Assembly: GCA_902571525.1 (NCBI GenBank)
Contig: CACGCL010000001.1
Coordinates: forward strand, 62,001-126,000
DNA: 64,000 nucleotides
Origin: an uncultured Pelagibacteraceae bacterium
Lineage (GTDB): Bacteria; Pseudomonadota; Alphaproteobacteria; Pelagibacterales; Pelagibacteraceae
Direction: 5' to 3'
Shown in pieces: positions 8,864-21,205 of this stretch. Below the pieces are notes generated by a model. The model was not told the origin of the DNA, made no database searches, and saw nothing but the letters and a program-made list of their open reading frames with translations. The position numbers and the translations under genes are program-made. Position 1 is the stretch's first letter. Every line of letters begins with the position of its first letter.

Positions 8864-10492
8864 ATGAGCCATTACGATACTAATTTAGAAAAAAACGACG
8901 CAAATTTCATTCCGTTAACTCCACTAAGTTTTCTTGAAAGAGCAAAAGATATTTATCCAGATTATGAAGCTTTAATTTACGAAGATAGATCTTACACATG
9001 GGAACAAATTTATAAAAGATGTATAAAATTTGCGAGTGCATTAGAGAAAATTGGTATTAAAGAAGGTGACACTGTTTCAGTGATGGCTTTCAATACGCCT
9101 GAAATTTTTGAAACACACTATTCTGTTCCTATGGCTGGTGCGGTTTTAAACACCATAAATACTAGATTAGATGCAAAAACTGTTGCTTATATTATTGATC
9201 ACAGTGAAGCAAAAGTATTAATAGTTGATAGACAACTTCATTCTATTTTAAACAAAGCTTTGGAGATGTCTAAAAACAAACCTTTAATAATTGATATACA
9301 AGATAAATTTGCGGACCAATCTTTGCTAAAAAAAATTGGTGAAACAGAGTATGAGGATTTTTTAAATACTGGTGACGAAAATTATGCTTGGAAGAAACCG
9401 AAAGACGAGTGGCAGGCAATATCCCTTAGTTACACTTCAGGAACAACTGGCAATCCCAAAGGTGTAGTTTATCATCATCGAGGTTCTTATTTAATGTCTA
9501 CTGGAAGTGCTATTGCATGGAATATGCCTAATAGATTGAATTTTTTAACTGTTGTCCCAATGTTTCATTGTAATGGGTGGGGATATCCATGGACAATTCC
9601 AATGTTAAACGGCAGGACAATTTGCTTAAGAGCAATCGATATTAAAAAAATATTTGAATTAATTGATAAATTTAAGATAACGCATTTTGGTGGAGCACCG
9701 ATTGTTTTAAATATGATTACCGGTGCCTCTGAAAGTGAGCGTAAAAAGCTAAATCATAAAGTTTATGTTTTAACAGCAGGAGCACCGCCTCCAAGTATAA
9801 TATTTAAAAAAATGGAAGCTTTGGGGTTTGAGGTAATGCATGTGTATGGTCTTACCGAAACTTATGGACACATACTTCAGTGCGCATGGAACGAAAATTG
9901 GAATTCTTTTGATGAAGATAAGAAAAATGAAATTAAAGCTAGGCAAGGTGTGAGGTATCCTAATACCGAGGATGTTATGGTAATGGATCCTGAAAGTATG
10001 AAGCCCGTACCAAAAGATGCAAAAACTATTGGGGAGATTATGATTAAAGGCAATATTGTTATGAAAGGTTATTTTAGAGACAAAGATGCGACTGATAAGG
10101 CAATGTCCCATGGATGGTTTCACTCTGGGGATTTAGCTGTAGTAAATCCTGATGGATATATAAAAATAAAAGACAGATCTAAAGACATAATTATTTCGGG
10201 GGGAGAAAATATTTCCTCAATAGAAATTGAAAATACTTTATCCAAACATCCATCTGTTTCAATCGCAGCAGTTGTGGCTAAACCCGATGAAAAGTGGGGA
10301 GAAGTTCCTTGCGCTTTTATCGAAAAAGTTAAAGATAAAGATGTAAGTGAAAAGGAATTGATAGATTTTTGTAGAGAAACCTTAGCAGGCTTTAAAATAC
10401 CAAAAAAAGTTGAATTTTGTGAGCTTCCAAAAACCTCAACTGGTAAAATTCAAAAATTTGAGCTTAGAAAAAAGGCCAAGGAAACTAATTGA
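8864..10492 (+). CDS. dmdB: Acyl-CoA ligase, probable methylmercaptopropionate-CoA ligase (DmdB)
   Basis: ANL-superfamily ligase of 542 aa. Visible motifs are the AMP-binding P-loop 'SYTSGTTGNPKGV' (about 189-201), 'MFHCNGWGYPW', 'HVYGLTETYG', the hinge 'GWFHSGDLAVV...IKIKDRSKDIIISGGENISS' and the adenylation lysine in 'TSTGKIQK' (about K528). In context it should activate methylmercaptopropionate, the product of DmdA, with CoA and ATP. It starts one base after the dmdC-like stop and overlaps the following hydrolase. The general family is certain and the specific substrate is inferred. Confidence 0.85.
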   Translation: MSHYDTNLEKNDANFIPLTPLSFLERAKDIYPDYEALIYEDRSYTWEQIYKRCIKFASALEKIGIKEGDTVSVMAFNTPEIFETHYSVPMAGAVLNTINTRLDAKTVAYIIDHSEAKVLIVDRQLHSILNKALEMSKNKPLIIDIQDKFADQSLLKKIGETEYEDFLNTGDENYAWKKPKDEWQAISLSYTSGTTGNPKGVVYHHRGSYLMSTGSAIAWNMPNRLNFLTVVPMFHCNGWGYPWTIPMLNGRTICLRAIDIKKIFELIDKFKITHFGGAPIVLNMITGASESERKKLNHKVYVLTAGAPPPSIIFKKMEALGFEVMHVYGLTETYGHILQCAWNENWNSFDEDKKNEIKARQGVRYPNTEDVMVMDPESMKPVPKDAKTIGEIMIKGNIVMKGYFRDKDATDKAMSHGWFHSGDLAVVNPDGYIKIKDRSKDIIISGGENISSIEIENTLSKHPSVSIAAVVAKPDEKWGEVPCAFIEKVKDKDVSEKELIDFCRETLAGFKIPKKVEFCELPKTSTGKIQKFELRKKAKETN

Positions 10493-11265
10493 TTTTAGAA
10501 ATTGACAATAAGCAAGTCTTTGCTTCTAACGCTGGCAAAGACTTAGACAAGAATAAAGAAACTGTCTTTTTATTGCATGGCAGTGGGCTAACGCATATTG
10601 TTTGGTCCCTAACAGAGCAGTATTTATCAAATAAGAATTACAATATATTGTCTATTGATTTGCCAGGGCATGGAAATTCTGATGGGCCTTGTTTAAGTAC
10701 AATAGAACAAATTTCAGATTGGCTAGATTTAGTTCGGGATCATATAAATGTAGATAAAATATCAATCGTTGGTCATTCTCAAGGGTGTCTAGAAGCAATA
10801 GAATACGGATCAAAATATAAGGACCGAGTGTCAAAACTAGTACTTCTGGCCGGTTCTTATAAAATGCCGGTAAATCAAGACCTTATAGACTTAGCAGACT
10901 CAGGTGACAAAAAAGCTGTGCACCTGATGATGAAATGGGGATATGAAGGATCAAAAAAATTTATTGGTGGAAACCCTGTTGAAAAAATTATCAATTCGTC
11001 AAGAGAGGTTAAAGATATACTAGCTGTAGATCTTAAAGCTTGCAACGACTATCTAAATGGCAAGAAGGCTTCAAGTAAAATTGAGTGTCCAACATTTCTA
11101 ATATTTGGCTCTCTTGATAAAATGGTCCCAGCTGAAAATAGAAAAAAATTTGCTAATTTAATAAAAAACTCAAAAATTGAGATTTTAAGCGAATGCGGAC
11201 ACATGATTATGTTTGAAAAAGCTTTTGAAATGAGAGAAAAGGTGTTTGAATTTTTGAAAAAATGA
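10489..11265 (+). CDS. Alpha/beta hydrolase in the dmd cluster
   Basis: A 258-residue alpha/beta-hydrolase-fold protein with a complete triad: oxyanion region 'LLHGSG' (H30-G31), nucleophile S97 in 'VGHSQGC', acid D210 in 'GSLDKMVP' and H238 in 'ECGHMIMFE'. The start is TTG at 10489, overlapping the DmdB-like stop (TTGA); no ATG upstream keeps the first beta-strand. It overlaps the dmdA start by four bases, so all four genes look co-transcribed. The substrate is unknown. A thioesterase or a hydrolase acting late in methylmercaptopropionate breakdown is a context-based guess, because no DmdD-type hydratase is present here. Confidence 0.85.
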   Translation: MILEIDNKQVFASNAGKDLDKNKETVFLLHGSGLTHIVWSLTEQYLSNKNYNILSIDLPGHGNSDGPCLSTIEQISDWLDLVRDHINVDKISIVGHSQGCLEAIEYGSKYKDRVSKLVLLAGSYKMPVNQDLIDLADSGDKKAVHLMMKWGYEGSKKFIGGNPVEKIINSSREVKDILAVDLKACNDYLNGKKASSKIECPTFLIFGSLDKMVPAENRKKFANLIKNSKIEILSECGHMIMFEKAFEMREKVFEFLKK

Positions 11266-12371
11266 AAAATTTTCCAATTGTAAAATCAAGAAGATTAAGA
11301 AGCACGCCTTACACTGACAGAGTAGAAGCTCAAGGCGTAACTGGTTATACAGTCTACAATCATATGTTACTTCCAGTTTCATTTAAATCAATTGAGTCGG
11401 ACTACGAACACCTAAAAAAATTTGTGCAAGTTTGGGATGTTGCAGCAGAAAGACAAGTACAAATCTCCGGCAAAGACTCAGCAAAATTAGTTCAATTAAT
11501 GACATGTAGAGATTTATCAAAATCACAAGTAGGAAAATGTTATTATGCACCCTTAATTGATGATCAAGCAAATTTAGTAAATGACCCAATAATAAATAAA
11601 CTTGCAGATGATAAATGGTGGCTTTCCATAGCCGACTCAGATGTGATATTTTTTGCAAAAGGTTTAGCTGCTGGTAATAAATTTGACGTAGAGATAACAG
11701 AACCAAACGTAAATATTTTAGCTGTTCAAGGACCTTTTTCAGATAACCTTATGGCAAAAATATTTGGTGAAGAAATAAGACAATTAAAATTTTTTAATTT
11801 TAAATATTATGAATTTAAAGGAAACAAATATTTTATTGCTAGATCTGGGTGGTCCAAACAAAGTGGTTTTGAAATATATGTTGAAGAAAATAAAGCTGGT
11901 CAAGATTTATTTGATTATCTATTTGAATACGGAAAAGAATTTAATGTTAAAGCAGGATGTCCAAATTTAATAGAAAGAATAGAGTCAGCTTTATTATCTT
12001 ATGGAAATGATTTTGATAACAGAGATAATCCTTTTGAAGCAAATTTTGATAAGTTTGTTAATTTAGAGTCGGATGTAAATTTTTTGGGTAAAGAAAAATT
12101 AAAGAAAATTAAGCAAAACGGTATTAAAAGAAAATTAATGGGTGTTAAGATTGATCATAATAAAATTGATATGTATTGCGAAAAGACATTATATGATGAC
12201 GATAATAATGTAGTTGGTCATGTCAGATCTGCAGCATATTCCCCTACATTTAAAAAAGTTATTGGAATTGCAATGATTAATAAACCTTATTGGGATGCGA
12301 AACATCAATTTAAAATTGATATTAATGAAAAAATATTTCTAGGAACAGTTTGCGATTTACCTTTCATTTAG
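11262..12371 (+). CDS. dmdA: Dimethylsulfoniopropionate (DMSP) demethylase
   Basis: Transfers a methyl group from DMSP to tetrahydrofolate, giving methylmercaptopropionate and 5-methyl-THF. The 369-residue protein has the GcvT (aminomethyltransferase) fold. Its N-terminus '[29 protein letters not shown]' and '[17 protein letters not shown]' are those I associate with SAR11-type DmdA rather than glycine-cleavage T protein. '[21 protein letters not shown]' lies near residue 230. It is the last gene of the dmd run and overlaps the hydrolase by four bases. The methyl-THF produced could feed the methionine genes found elsewhere in the window. Confidence 0.93.
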   Translation: MKNFPIVKSRRLRSTPYTDRVEAQGVTGYTVYNHMLLPVSFKSIESDYEHLKKFVQVWDVAAERQVQISGKDSAKLVQLMTCRDLSKSQVGKCYYAPLIDDQANLVNDPIINKLADDKWWLSIADSDVIFFAKGLAAGNKFDVEITEPNVNILAVQGPFSDNLMAKIFGEEIRQLKFFNFKYYEFKGNKYFIARSGWSKQSGFEIYVEENKAGQDLFDYLFEYGKEFNVKAGCPNLIERIESALLSYGNDFDNRDNPFEANFDKFVNLESDVNFLGKEKLKKIKQNGIKRKLMGVKIDHNKIDMYCEKTLYDDDNNVVGHVRSAAYSPTFKKVIGIAMINKPYWDAKHQFKIDINEKIFLGTVCDLPFI

Positions 12372-12386
12372 TATAACTTTATTACC

Positions 12387-13379
12387 ATGAATATAGCAAT
12401 TGTAGGAGCGACAGGAAATGTTGGAAGAAAGATTATAGAAATCTTGGAAAGAAAAAAATTTTCAGTGACTAATCTATACCTTCTTGCATCTTCGAAAAGT
12501 ACAGGATCAAAAGTTAAATTTAAGAATAGAGAAATTGATGTAATTAACTTAGAGAACTTTGATTTTTCAAAAGCTGATATTACATTTTTTTCTGCTGGTG
12601 GAAAAATTTCAGAAAAATATGCACCTACAGCAGCAAAACATACAGTTGTTATAGATAATTCTAGCTATTTTAGAATGGACCCTGATGTACCTTTAATTGT
12701 TCCTCAAGTTAATTCTAAAGAAATAAAAAATATGAAAAAAAATATTATAGCCAATCCAAATTGCTCAACTGCTCAACTTGTAATAGTTTTAAAAAATTTA
12801 AACGATATTTTTAAGATTAAAAGATTGGTAATATCAACCTATCAGTCTACATCAGGTGCTGGGAAAAAACCTATGGACGAACTTCTGGATCAGACAAAAA
12901 AAGTCCTTGAAAATAAAGAAATTAAAAGTGAAAATTTCACTAAACAAATAGCATTTAATGCTATACCGCATATAGATAAATTTAGTACAGATGGATATAC
13001 GAAAGAGGAAATTAAAATGATACAAGAGTCTAATAAAATTTTAGGCTCTAATATTAATATAACCGCAACATGTGTTAGAATTCCAGTTTTAATTTCACAT
13101 GCGGAGTCAGTGAATATTGAATTTGAGAGTGAGCCTTCAATTGATAAAGTTAGAGAAATCTTAAGCCACTCGCCTGGTTGTAAAGTAATTGATGATAGAA
13201 ACGATGGTGGATATATTACCCCAATAGAAGCTGAAGGTAAAAATGAAACTTTTATTTCAAGAATAAGAAAAGATAATAGTAAAAAAAATACTATTAATAT
13301 GTGGATAGTTTCAGATAACTTATTAAGGGGAGCTGCTTTAAATGCAGTAGAAATCGCAGAGGCATACGTTAAAATATAA
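12387..13379 (+). CDS. asd: Aspartate-semialdehyde dehydrogenase
   Basis: Reduces aspartyl phosphate to aspartate semialdehyde for lysine, threonine, methionine and diaminopimelate. The 330-residue protein starts with a Rossmann 'IVGATGNVGRKIIEIL', has the catalytic cysteine C126 in 'ANPNCSTAQLV', 'YQSTSGAGKK' and the active-site histidine region 'RIPVLISHAESVNIEF'. Sixteen bases separate it from dmdA and only three from sdhC. It is a normal full-length member. Confidence 0.97.
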   Translation: MNIAIVGATGNVGRKIIEILERKKFSVTNLYLLASSKSTGSKVKFKNREIDVINLENFDFSKADITFFSAGGKISEKYAPTAAKHTVVIDNSSYFRMDPDVPLIVPQVNSKEIKNMKKNIIANPNCSTAQLVIVLKNLNDIFKIKRLVISTYQSTSGAGKKPMDELLDQTKKVLENKEIKSENFTKQIAFNAIPHIDKFSTDGYTKEEIKMIQESNKILGSNINITATCVRIPVLISHAESVNIEFESEPSIDKVREILSHSPGCKVIDDRNDGGYITPIEAEGKNETFISRIRKDNSKKNTINMWIVSDNLLRGAALNAVEIAEAYVKI

Positions 13380-13381
13380 TT

Positions 13382-13765
13382 ATGAAAGATAACAATCCCA
13401 TTTCTCCACATATACAAGTTTACAACTGGCATATATCATCACTTGTTTCAATCTCGCATAGAATTACGGGGGTATTAAATTTTGTATTACTAATATTAGT
13501 TTGTTTTTGGGTAATTAGTTTAATATTTGGTTCAGAAAGTTATCAATATTTTAAAATTTTTTCTAATTCAATTGTAGGTAAGTTTTTTATTATTGGATTT
13601 ATTTGGTCATATATATTTCAAATTTTAAGTGAGATTAGACACTGGTTTTGGGATTTGGGTTATGGTTTTGAATTGAAAACAACAAAGATAACAGGTGTAT
13701 TAGTAATATTAGGATCATTTACTTTAACAATAGTATTATATTTATTCAATGGAGTTTTGGTTTAA
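13382..13765 (+). CDS. sdhC: Succinate dehydrogenase cytochrome b556 subunit
   Basis: Membrane anchor of respiratory complex II. The 127-residue protein has the family signature 'SPHIQVYNWHISSLVSISHRITGVLNF' with the quinone-site/haem-proximal Ser and His, followed by three hydrophobic helices. The second, 'IIGFIWSYIFQILSEIRHWFWDLG', carries the conserved 'HWFWDLG' motif with the haem-ligand histidine. It overlaps sdhD by one base in the order sdhCDAB. Confidence 0.95.
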   Translation: MKDNNPISPHIQVYNWHISSLVSISHRITGVLNFVLLILVCFWVISLIFGSESYQYFKIFSNSIVGKFFIIGFIWSYIFQILSEIRHWFWDLGYGFELKTTKITGVLVILGSFTLTIVLYLFNGVLV

Positions 13766-14088
13766 TGTTACAAGCTACAAAAAAGTGGATATTTCAAAAA
13801 ATCACTTCTGTAATTATGGTACCTTTTATGATTTGGTTCTTGATAAATATTATTTCAATATTTAGTGGAAGTTACGATGAAGTTGTCAATTTTTTTACCT
13901 CTCAGCCTTCTAAAATATTATTTTCTATTTTTATAGTAAGTATGTTTTTTTACTCAGCGCTAAGTATAAGTGAGATATTTGAAGACTATATTAAGCACGA
14001 AAATGCAAAAAAATACGCAAATTTGGGTGTTTTTTTGTCATCTTTAATTATCCCGATAATTACAATAATTACTGTTATAAATTTATAA
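13765..14088 (+). CDS. sdhD: Succinate dehydrogenase hydrophobic membrane anchor subunit
   Basis: Second membrane subunit of complex II, 107 aa with three predicted transmembrane helices (roughly 15-35, 50-70, 82-105). 'WIFQKITSVIMVPFMIWFL' resembles the SdhD N-terminus. SdhD sequences are weakly conserved, and the call relies strongly on position between sdhC and sdhA and on size. Confidence 0.92.
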   Translation: MLQATKKWIFQKITSVIMVPFMIWFLINIISIFSGSYDEVVNFFTSQPSKILFSIFIVSMFFYSALSISEIFEDYIKHENAKKYANLGVFLSSLIIPIITIITVINL

Positions 14089-14091
14089 ATT

Positions 14092-15867
14092 ATGAAATCT
14101 TACAAAATAATTGATCACGAATATGATGTAGTTGTATTAGGTGCTGGAGGATCTGGTCTAAGGGCAGCAGTTGGTTTGAGTGAAGCAGGACTCAAAACAG
14201 CTTGTATTTCAAAAGTTTTTCCAACTAGAAGCCACACTTCTGCAGCTCAGGGTGGGATTTCTGCAGCTTTGGGTAATATGGGTGAGGATGATTGGCGTTG
14301 GCACATGTATGATACAGTGAAAGGTGCAGACTGGTTAGGCGATCAGGACTGTATAGAGTATCTTTGTAAAGAAGCTCCAAGAGCTGTTTTAGAATTAGAA
14401 AAATATGGCGTCCCTTTTAGTAGGACAGATGATGGTAAAATTTATCAAAGACCCTTCGGTGGAATGACGAAAAATTATGGCAATGAACCAGTTCAAAGAA
14501 CGTGTGCAGCAGCAGATAGAACTGGTCATGCAATACTACACACTTTATATGGTCAAGCTTTAAAACATAATACTGAGTTTTTTATTGAATATTTTGCTTT
14601 AGATCTTTTAATGAAAGAAGGTGTATGCAAAGGTTTAATTGCTTGGAATTTAAATGATGGCACAATCCATAGATTTAGATCTCATATTACAATAATAGCA
14701 ACAGGTGGGTATGGAAAAGTTTATTATTCAGCAACTTCTGCACATACTTGTACTGGCGATGGAAACGCAATGGTTTTAAGAGCAGGCTTACCTTTACAAG
14801 ATATGGAGTTTGTACAATTTCATCCAACAGGTATTTATGGTCATGGAACTTTAATATCTGAGGGAGTGAGAGGTGAAGGAGGTTATCTATTAAACTCTAA
14901 AGGTGAAAGATTTATGGAGAGATATGCTCCTAAAGCAAAAGATTTAGCTTCAAGGGATGTTGTTAGTAGATCTATTGCTGTTGAGATAAATGAAGGAAGA
15001 GGAGTTGGTAAGGATAAAGATCACGTTCATTTACATTTGGATCACCTAGACAAAGCAGTAATAGAAGAAAGATTACCTGGAATATCAGAGTCTTCCAGAT
15101 TATTTGCAAATGTTGATGTCACTAAAGAACCAATACCAGTAGTACCAACTGTTCATTATAATATGGGAGGTATACCTACTAATTATAAAGCGGAGGTTCT
15201 TACGCTTAATGGTTCCGAAAAAACAGTGCCGGGATTGATGGCTATCGGCGAGGCCGCATGTGTATCTGTTCACGGAGCAAATAGATTGGGATCTAATTCA
15301 TTAATTGATTTAGTTGTTTTTGGCAGAGCAGCTGCAAAAAGAGCATCTGAATTAGTAAAACCTGGTCAACCACATGAAGATATTTCAAAGTCAGAGACTG
15401 ATAAATGTCTAGCAAGATTTGATAAACTTAGAAACTCTAGTGGCGCTAATAATACAGCAGATTTAAGACTATCGATGCAAAAAACAATGCAGTCTAAATG
15501 TGCAGTTTTTAGAACTGAAAAAACATTAAAAGAGGGTGTTGACCAAATAAGAAAACCCTTTGAAGGAATGGATGATCTATCAGTTAAAGATAAATCTTTA
15601 ATTTTTAATACAGATTTAGTTGAAACATTGGAATTTGACAATTTAATTAGGCAAGCTATTACAACAATGGACTCTGCTTACCATAGAAAAGAAAGCAGAG
15701 GTGCTCACGCTCGAGAAGATTATCCAAAAAGAAACGATGAGAAATACATGCAACACACATTATCATGGTGTGAGGGCAAAAAGACTAAAATAGATTATAG
15801 GCCAGTCCACAGGTCAACTCTAACTAACGACGTGCAGTACTTTCCACCTCAAGAAAGAATCTACTGA
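14092..15867 (+). CDS. sdhA: Succinate dehydrogenase flavoprotein subunit
   Basis: Oxidises succinate to fumarate with covalently bound FAD. The 591-residue protein shows '[18 protein letters not shown]', the FAD-attachment histidine H48 in '[11 protein letters not shown]', the substrate segment '[23 protein letters not shown]', and '[14 protein letters not shown]...[18 protein letters not shown]'. The end 'YFPPQERIY' is typical. It is in an operon with sdhCD and abuts sdhB. Confidence 0.98.
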   Translation: MKSYKIIDHEYDVVVLGAGGSGLRAAVGLSEAGLKTACISKVFPTRSHTSAAQGGISAALGNMGEDDWRWHMYDTVKGADWLGDQDCIEYLCKEAPRAVLELEKYGVPFSRTDDGKIYQRPFGGMTKNYGNEPVQRTCAAADRTGHAILHTLYGQALKHNTEFFIEYFALDLLMKEGVCKGLIAWNLNDGTIHRFRSHITIIATGGYGKVYYSATSAHTCTGDGNAMVLRAGLPLQDMEFVQFHPTGIYGHGTLISEGVRGEGGYLLNSKGERFMERYAPKAKDLASRDVVSRSIAVEINEGRGVGKDKDHVHLHLDHLDKAVIEERLPGISESSRLFANVDVTKEPIPVVPTVHYNMGGIPTNYKAEVLTLNGSEKTVPGLMAIGEAACVSVHGANRLGSNSLIDLVVFGRAAAKRASELVKPGQPHEDISKSETDKCLARFDKLRNSSGANNTADLRLSMQKTMQSKCAVFRTEKTLKEGVDQIRKPFEGMDDLSVKDKSLIFNTDLVETLEFDNLIRQAITTMDSAYHRKESRGAHAREDYPKRNDEKYMQHTLSWCEGKKTKIDYRPVHRSTLTNDVQYFPPQERIY

Positions 15868-16640
15868 TGGTTCAAATAAGTTTACCCAAGAATTCAAAGC
15901 TTCAAAAAGGTAAATATTATAAGGACAAAACTGGCTCTAAAAATTTAAGAAAAGTTAACGTTTATAGATGGGATCCATCCACTGGGGAGAATCCTAGAAT
16001 TGATACATATGAAGTCGATATGGATAATTGTCCGACCAAAGTTCTAGATGTTCTAAATAAAATTAAAAATGAAATTGATCCATCTATTGCTTATAGAAGA
16101 TCTTGCGCACATGGTGTTTGTGGTTCCTGTGCAATGAACATGGACGGAAAAAATGGTTTGGCATGTACTAAACCTCATTCAGAAATCAAAGGAGATATAA
16201 ATATTTATCCTTTACCACATTTAAAGGTGTTAAAAGACCTAATTGGAGATTTAAGTACACTTTATAAACAATATGAATCAGTTGAACCGTGGTTAAAAAA
16301 TTCAAATAATTCTGGTAAGACTGAAAACTTACAGTCAAAAGAAGATAGAGCTAAACTGGATGGTCTTTATGAGTGTATTATGTGCGCGTGCTGTTCCACA
16401 GCTTGCCCTAGCTATTGGTGGAATGGCGATAAATATCTTGGCCCAGCTGTCTTACTACAAGCTTACAGATGGATAATTGATTCTAGAGATGAGGATAGAA
16501 AAGAAAGATTAAAAAAGGTAGCCGATGAACTAAAATTATATAGATGCCATACAATCATGAACTGTACAAATGCTTGTCCAAAAGGTCTTAATCCCGCAAA
16601 AGCTATAGCATCTATAAAGAAAATGCTTGCAACAAGCTAA
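15867..16640 (+). CDS. sdhB: Succinate dehydrogenase iron-sulfur subunit
   Basis: Passes electrons from SdhA to quinone through three Fe-S clusters. The 257-residue protein carries the plant-type [2Fe-2S] motif '[24 protein letters not shown]', the [4Fe-4S] motif '[17 protein letters not shown]' and the C-terminal '[17 protein letters not shown]'. It overlaps the sdhA stop by one base and ends the sdh operon, with about 24 bases before mmsA. Confidence 0.98.
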   Translation: MVQISLPKNSKLQKGKYYKDKTGSKNLRKVNVYRWDPSTGENPRIDTYEVDMDNCPTKVLDVLNKIKNEIDPSIAYRRSCAHGVCGSCAMNMDGKNGLACTKPHSEIKGDINIYPLPHLKVLKDLIGDLSTLYKQYESVEPWLKNSNNSGKTENLQSKEDRAKLDGLYECIMCACCSTACPSYWWNGDKYLGPAVLLQAYRWIIDSRDEDRKERLKKVADELKLYRCHTIMNCTNACPKGLNPAKAIASIKKMLATS

Positions 16641-16664
16641 TTAGTTAATTAAATAATTTTGCCA

Positions 16665-19134
<2,470 letters not shown>

Positions 19135-19135
<1 letters not shown>

Positions 19136-20295
19136 TGAATATTCACGAACATCAAGCAAAAAAAATTTTAAAAAAATATGGCGCAAATGTTCCCGAAGGT
19201 GATTTTGCCTTCACAGTAAAAGAGTTAATTGAAAAAGCAAAAAAGATAAAGACAGAAAAATATGTTTTAAAAGCACAGATACACGCAGGAGGCAGAGGTA
19301 AAGCTGGAGGGGTTAAAATACTTAACAATATTGAAGAATTAACTGGTGCTGCAAAAGAGATGTTGGGCAAAACTCTTATTACTCATCAAACTGGCCCAAA
19401 TGGCAAAGAGGTAAAAAGACTTTATATTGAAGAGTCATCGAAGATCAAGAAAGAATTCTATTTGTCTTGTCTTATTGATAGAGCCAGTTCAAAAATTGCA
19501 TTTATTTCTAGTGATCAAGGGGGAATGGACATCGAAGAAGTAGCAAAGACAAATCCTGAAAAAATTATTACTACTAAAGTAGATTACCTTGAGAGTATTG
19601 ACGAAGATAGTTGTAAAAAAATCATCAAAATTTTTAATCTAAAAAACAATATAGAGGTACAAGGAATAAATCTAATTAAATCAATTTACAAAATGTTTAT
19701 ATCTACTGATGCAAACCTGGTAGAAATTAATCCATTAATATTGACAGAGGATGAAAACCTAATCTGTTTAGATGCCAAAATGAATTTTGATGACAATTCA
19801 ATTTTTAGGCAACCAGAGATCCAAAGTTTAAGGGACTTAAATGAAGAGGATCCATCAGAAATTGAAGCAAGTAAATATGATCTAGCCTATATTAAGTTAG
19901 ATGGATCGATTGGTTGTATGGTAAATGGAGCAGGATTAGCAATGGCAACTATGGATATAATTAAATTATTTGGGCAAGAACCAGCAAATTTCCTAGATGT
20001 TGGTGGTGGAGCTTCAAAAGAAAAAGTTTCTGCAGCTTTTAAAATTATACTTTCAGATCCAAATGTTAAAGGAATACTAATAAATATTTTCGGAGGAATT
20101 ATGAGGTGTGATATTCTTGCTCAAGGGGTTGTTGAAGCTGCAAAAGAAATAAATATTAACGTGCCACTTGTAGTTAGATTAGCTGGAACAAACTATAAAG
20201 AAGGTAAATTAATATTAGATAACTCTGGGTTAAAAATAATTTCAGCCTCAGATTTATCAGAAGCCGCAAGCAAAATTGTAAAAGCAATAAAATAA
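19135..20295 (+). CDS. sucC: Succinyl-CoA synthetase beta subunit
   Basis: Forms the ATP-grasp half of succinyl-CoA synthetase. The 386-residue protein begins '[22 protein letters not shown]' and contains '[16 protein letters not shown]', '[10 protein letters not shown]...[11 protein letters not shown]' and '[15 protein letters not shown]', with '[22 protein letters not shown]' at the interface with SucD. It shares single-base overlaps with both mdh and sucD. Confidence 0.97.
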
Positions 20296-21170
20296 TGTCT
20301 ATTTTAGTAAATAAAGAAACCAAAGTAATTTGCCAAGGATTTACAGGATCCCATGGCACATTTCACTCTGAACAAGCTATTAAGTATGGAACTAATCTTG
20401 TTGGTGGTGTTACTCCTAAAAAAGGAGGCCAAGAACATTTGAGTAGACCAGTCTTTAACACTGTTAAAGAAGCTAAGGATAAGACTGGTGCAAATGCTTC
20501 AATGATTTATGTTCCAGCAAAATTTGCAGCTGCTGCAATAATTGAGGCGTTAGATGCATCTATAGAATTGATTGTTTGTATCACTGAGGGAATACCAATA
20601 TTAGACATGCTAAAAGTTAAGCAAAAATTATCAAAATCTAAATCAAGATTAATTGGTCCTAACTGTCCAGGTATTATTACACCTGATGAATGTAAAATTG
20701 GAATAATGCCAGGAAATATTCACAAAAAAGGAACAGTTGGAATAGTTTCTAGATCAGGTACATTAACATATGAAGCAGTTGCTCAAACTACCGAAAATGG
20801 ACTGGGTCAATCGACTTGTATAGGTATTGGAGGCGATCCAATAAATGGAACAAATTTTATTGATTGTCTTGATCTTTTTTTAAAAGACAATGATACAAAG
20901 TCTATACTAATGATTGGAGAAATTGGTGGTTCTGCAGAGGAAGAAGCTGCCGAATTTATAAAAAGTCATTCTATCAAAAAGCCCATGGTTGGATTTATTG
21001 CAGGAGTAACAGCACCACCCGGTAGAAGAATGGGGCACGCTGGAGCAATTATTTCTGGAGGCAAAGGTAGTGCAAAAGACAAAATAAAAACTATGGAAAA
21101 AGCAGGTATTACTATAGCTAATTCTCCTGCTGAGTTAGGCAAGACACTTATAGATAAATTGTCTCTTTAA
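20295..21170 (+). CDS. sucD: Succinyl-CoA synthetase alpha subunit
   Basis: CoA-binding and phospho-histidine subunit of succinyl-CoA synthetase, 291 aa. Motifs: '[19 protein letters not shown]', '[12 protein letters not shown]', '[21 protein letters not shown]' and the phosphorylated histidine in '[22 protein letters not shown]'. The start overlaps the sucC stop by one base and a 35-base gap precedes sucA. Confidence 0.97.
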   Translation: MSILVNKETKVICQGFTGSHGTFHSEQAIKYGTNLVGGVTPKKGGQEHLSRPVFNTVKEAKDKTGANASMIYVPAKFAAAAIIEALDASIELIVCITEGIPILDMLKVKQKLSKSKSRLIGPNCPGIITPDECKIGIMPGNIHKKGTVGIVSRSGTLTYEAVAQTTENGLGQSTCIGIGGDPINGTNFIDCLDLFLKDNDTKSILMIGEIGGSAEEEAAEFIKSHSIKKPMVGFIAGVTAPPGRRMGHAGAIISGGKGSAKDKIKTMEKAGITIANSPAELGKTLIDKLSL

Positions 21171-21205
21171 ATAAAGGAACTTTGTATTATAACTAATAAA
21201 TATAA

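Noticed and set aside
16659-16664. TTG start for mmsA two codons upstream of the ATG
   Set aside because: The ATG at 16665 gives the normal N-terminus; no ribosome site favours TTG.
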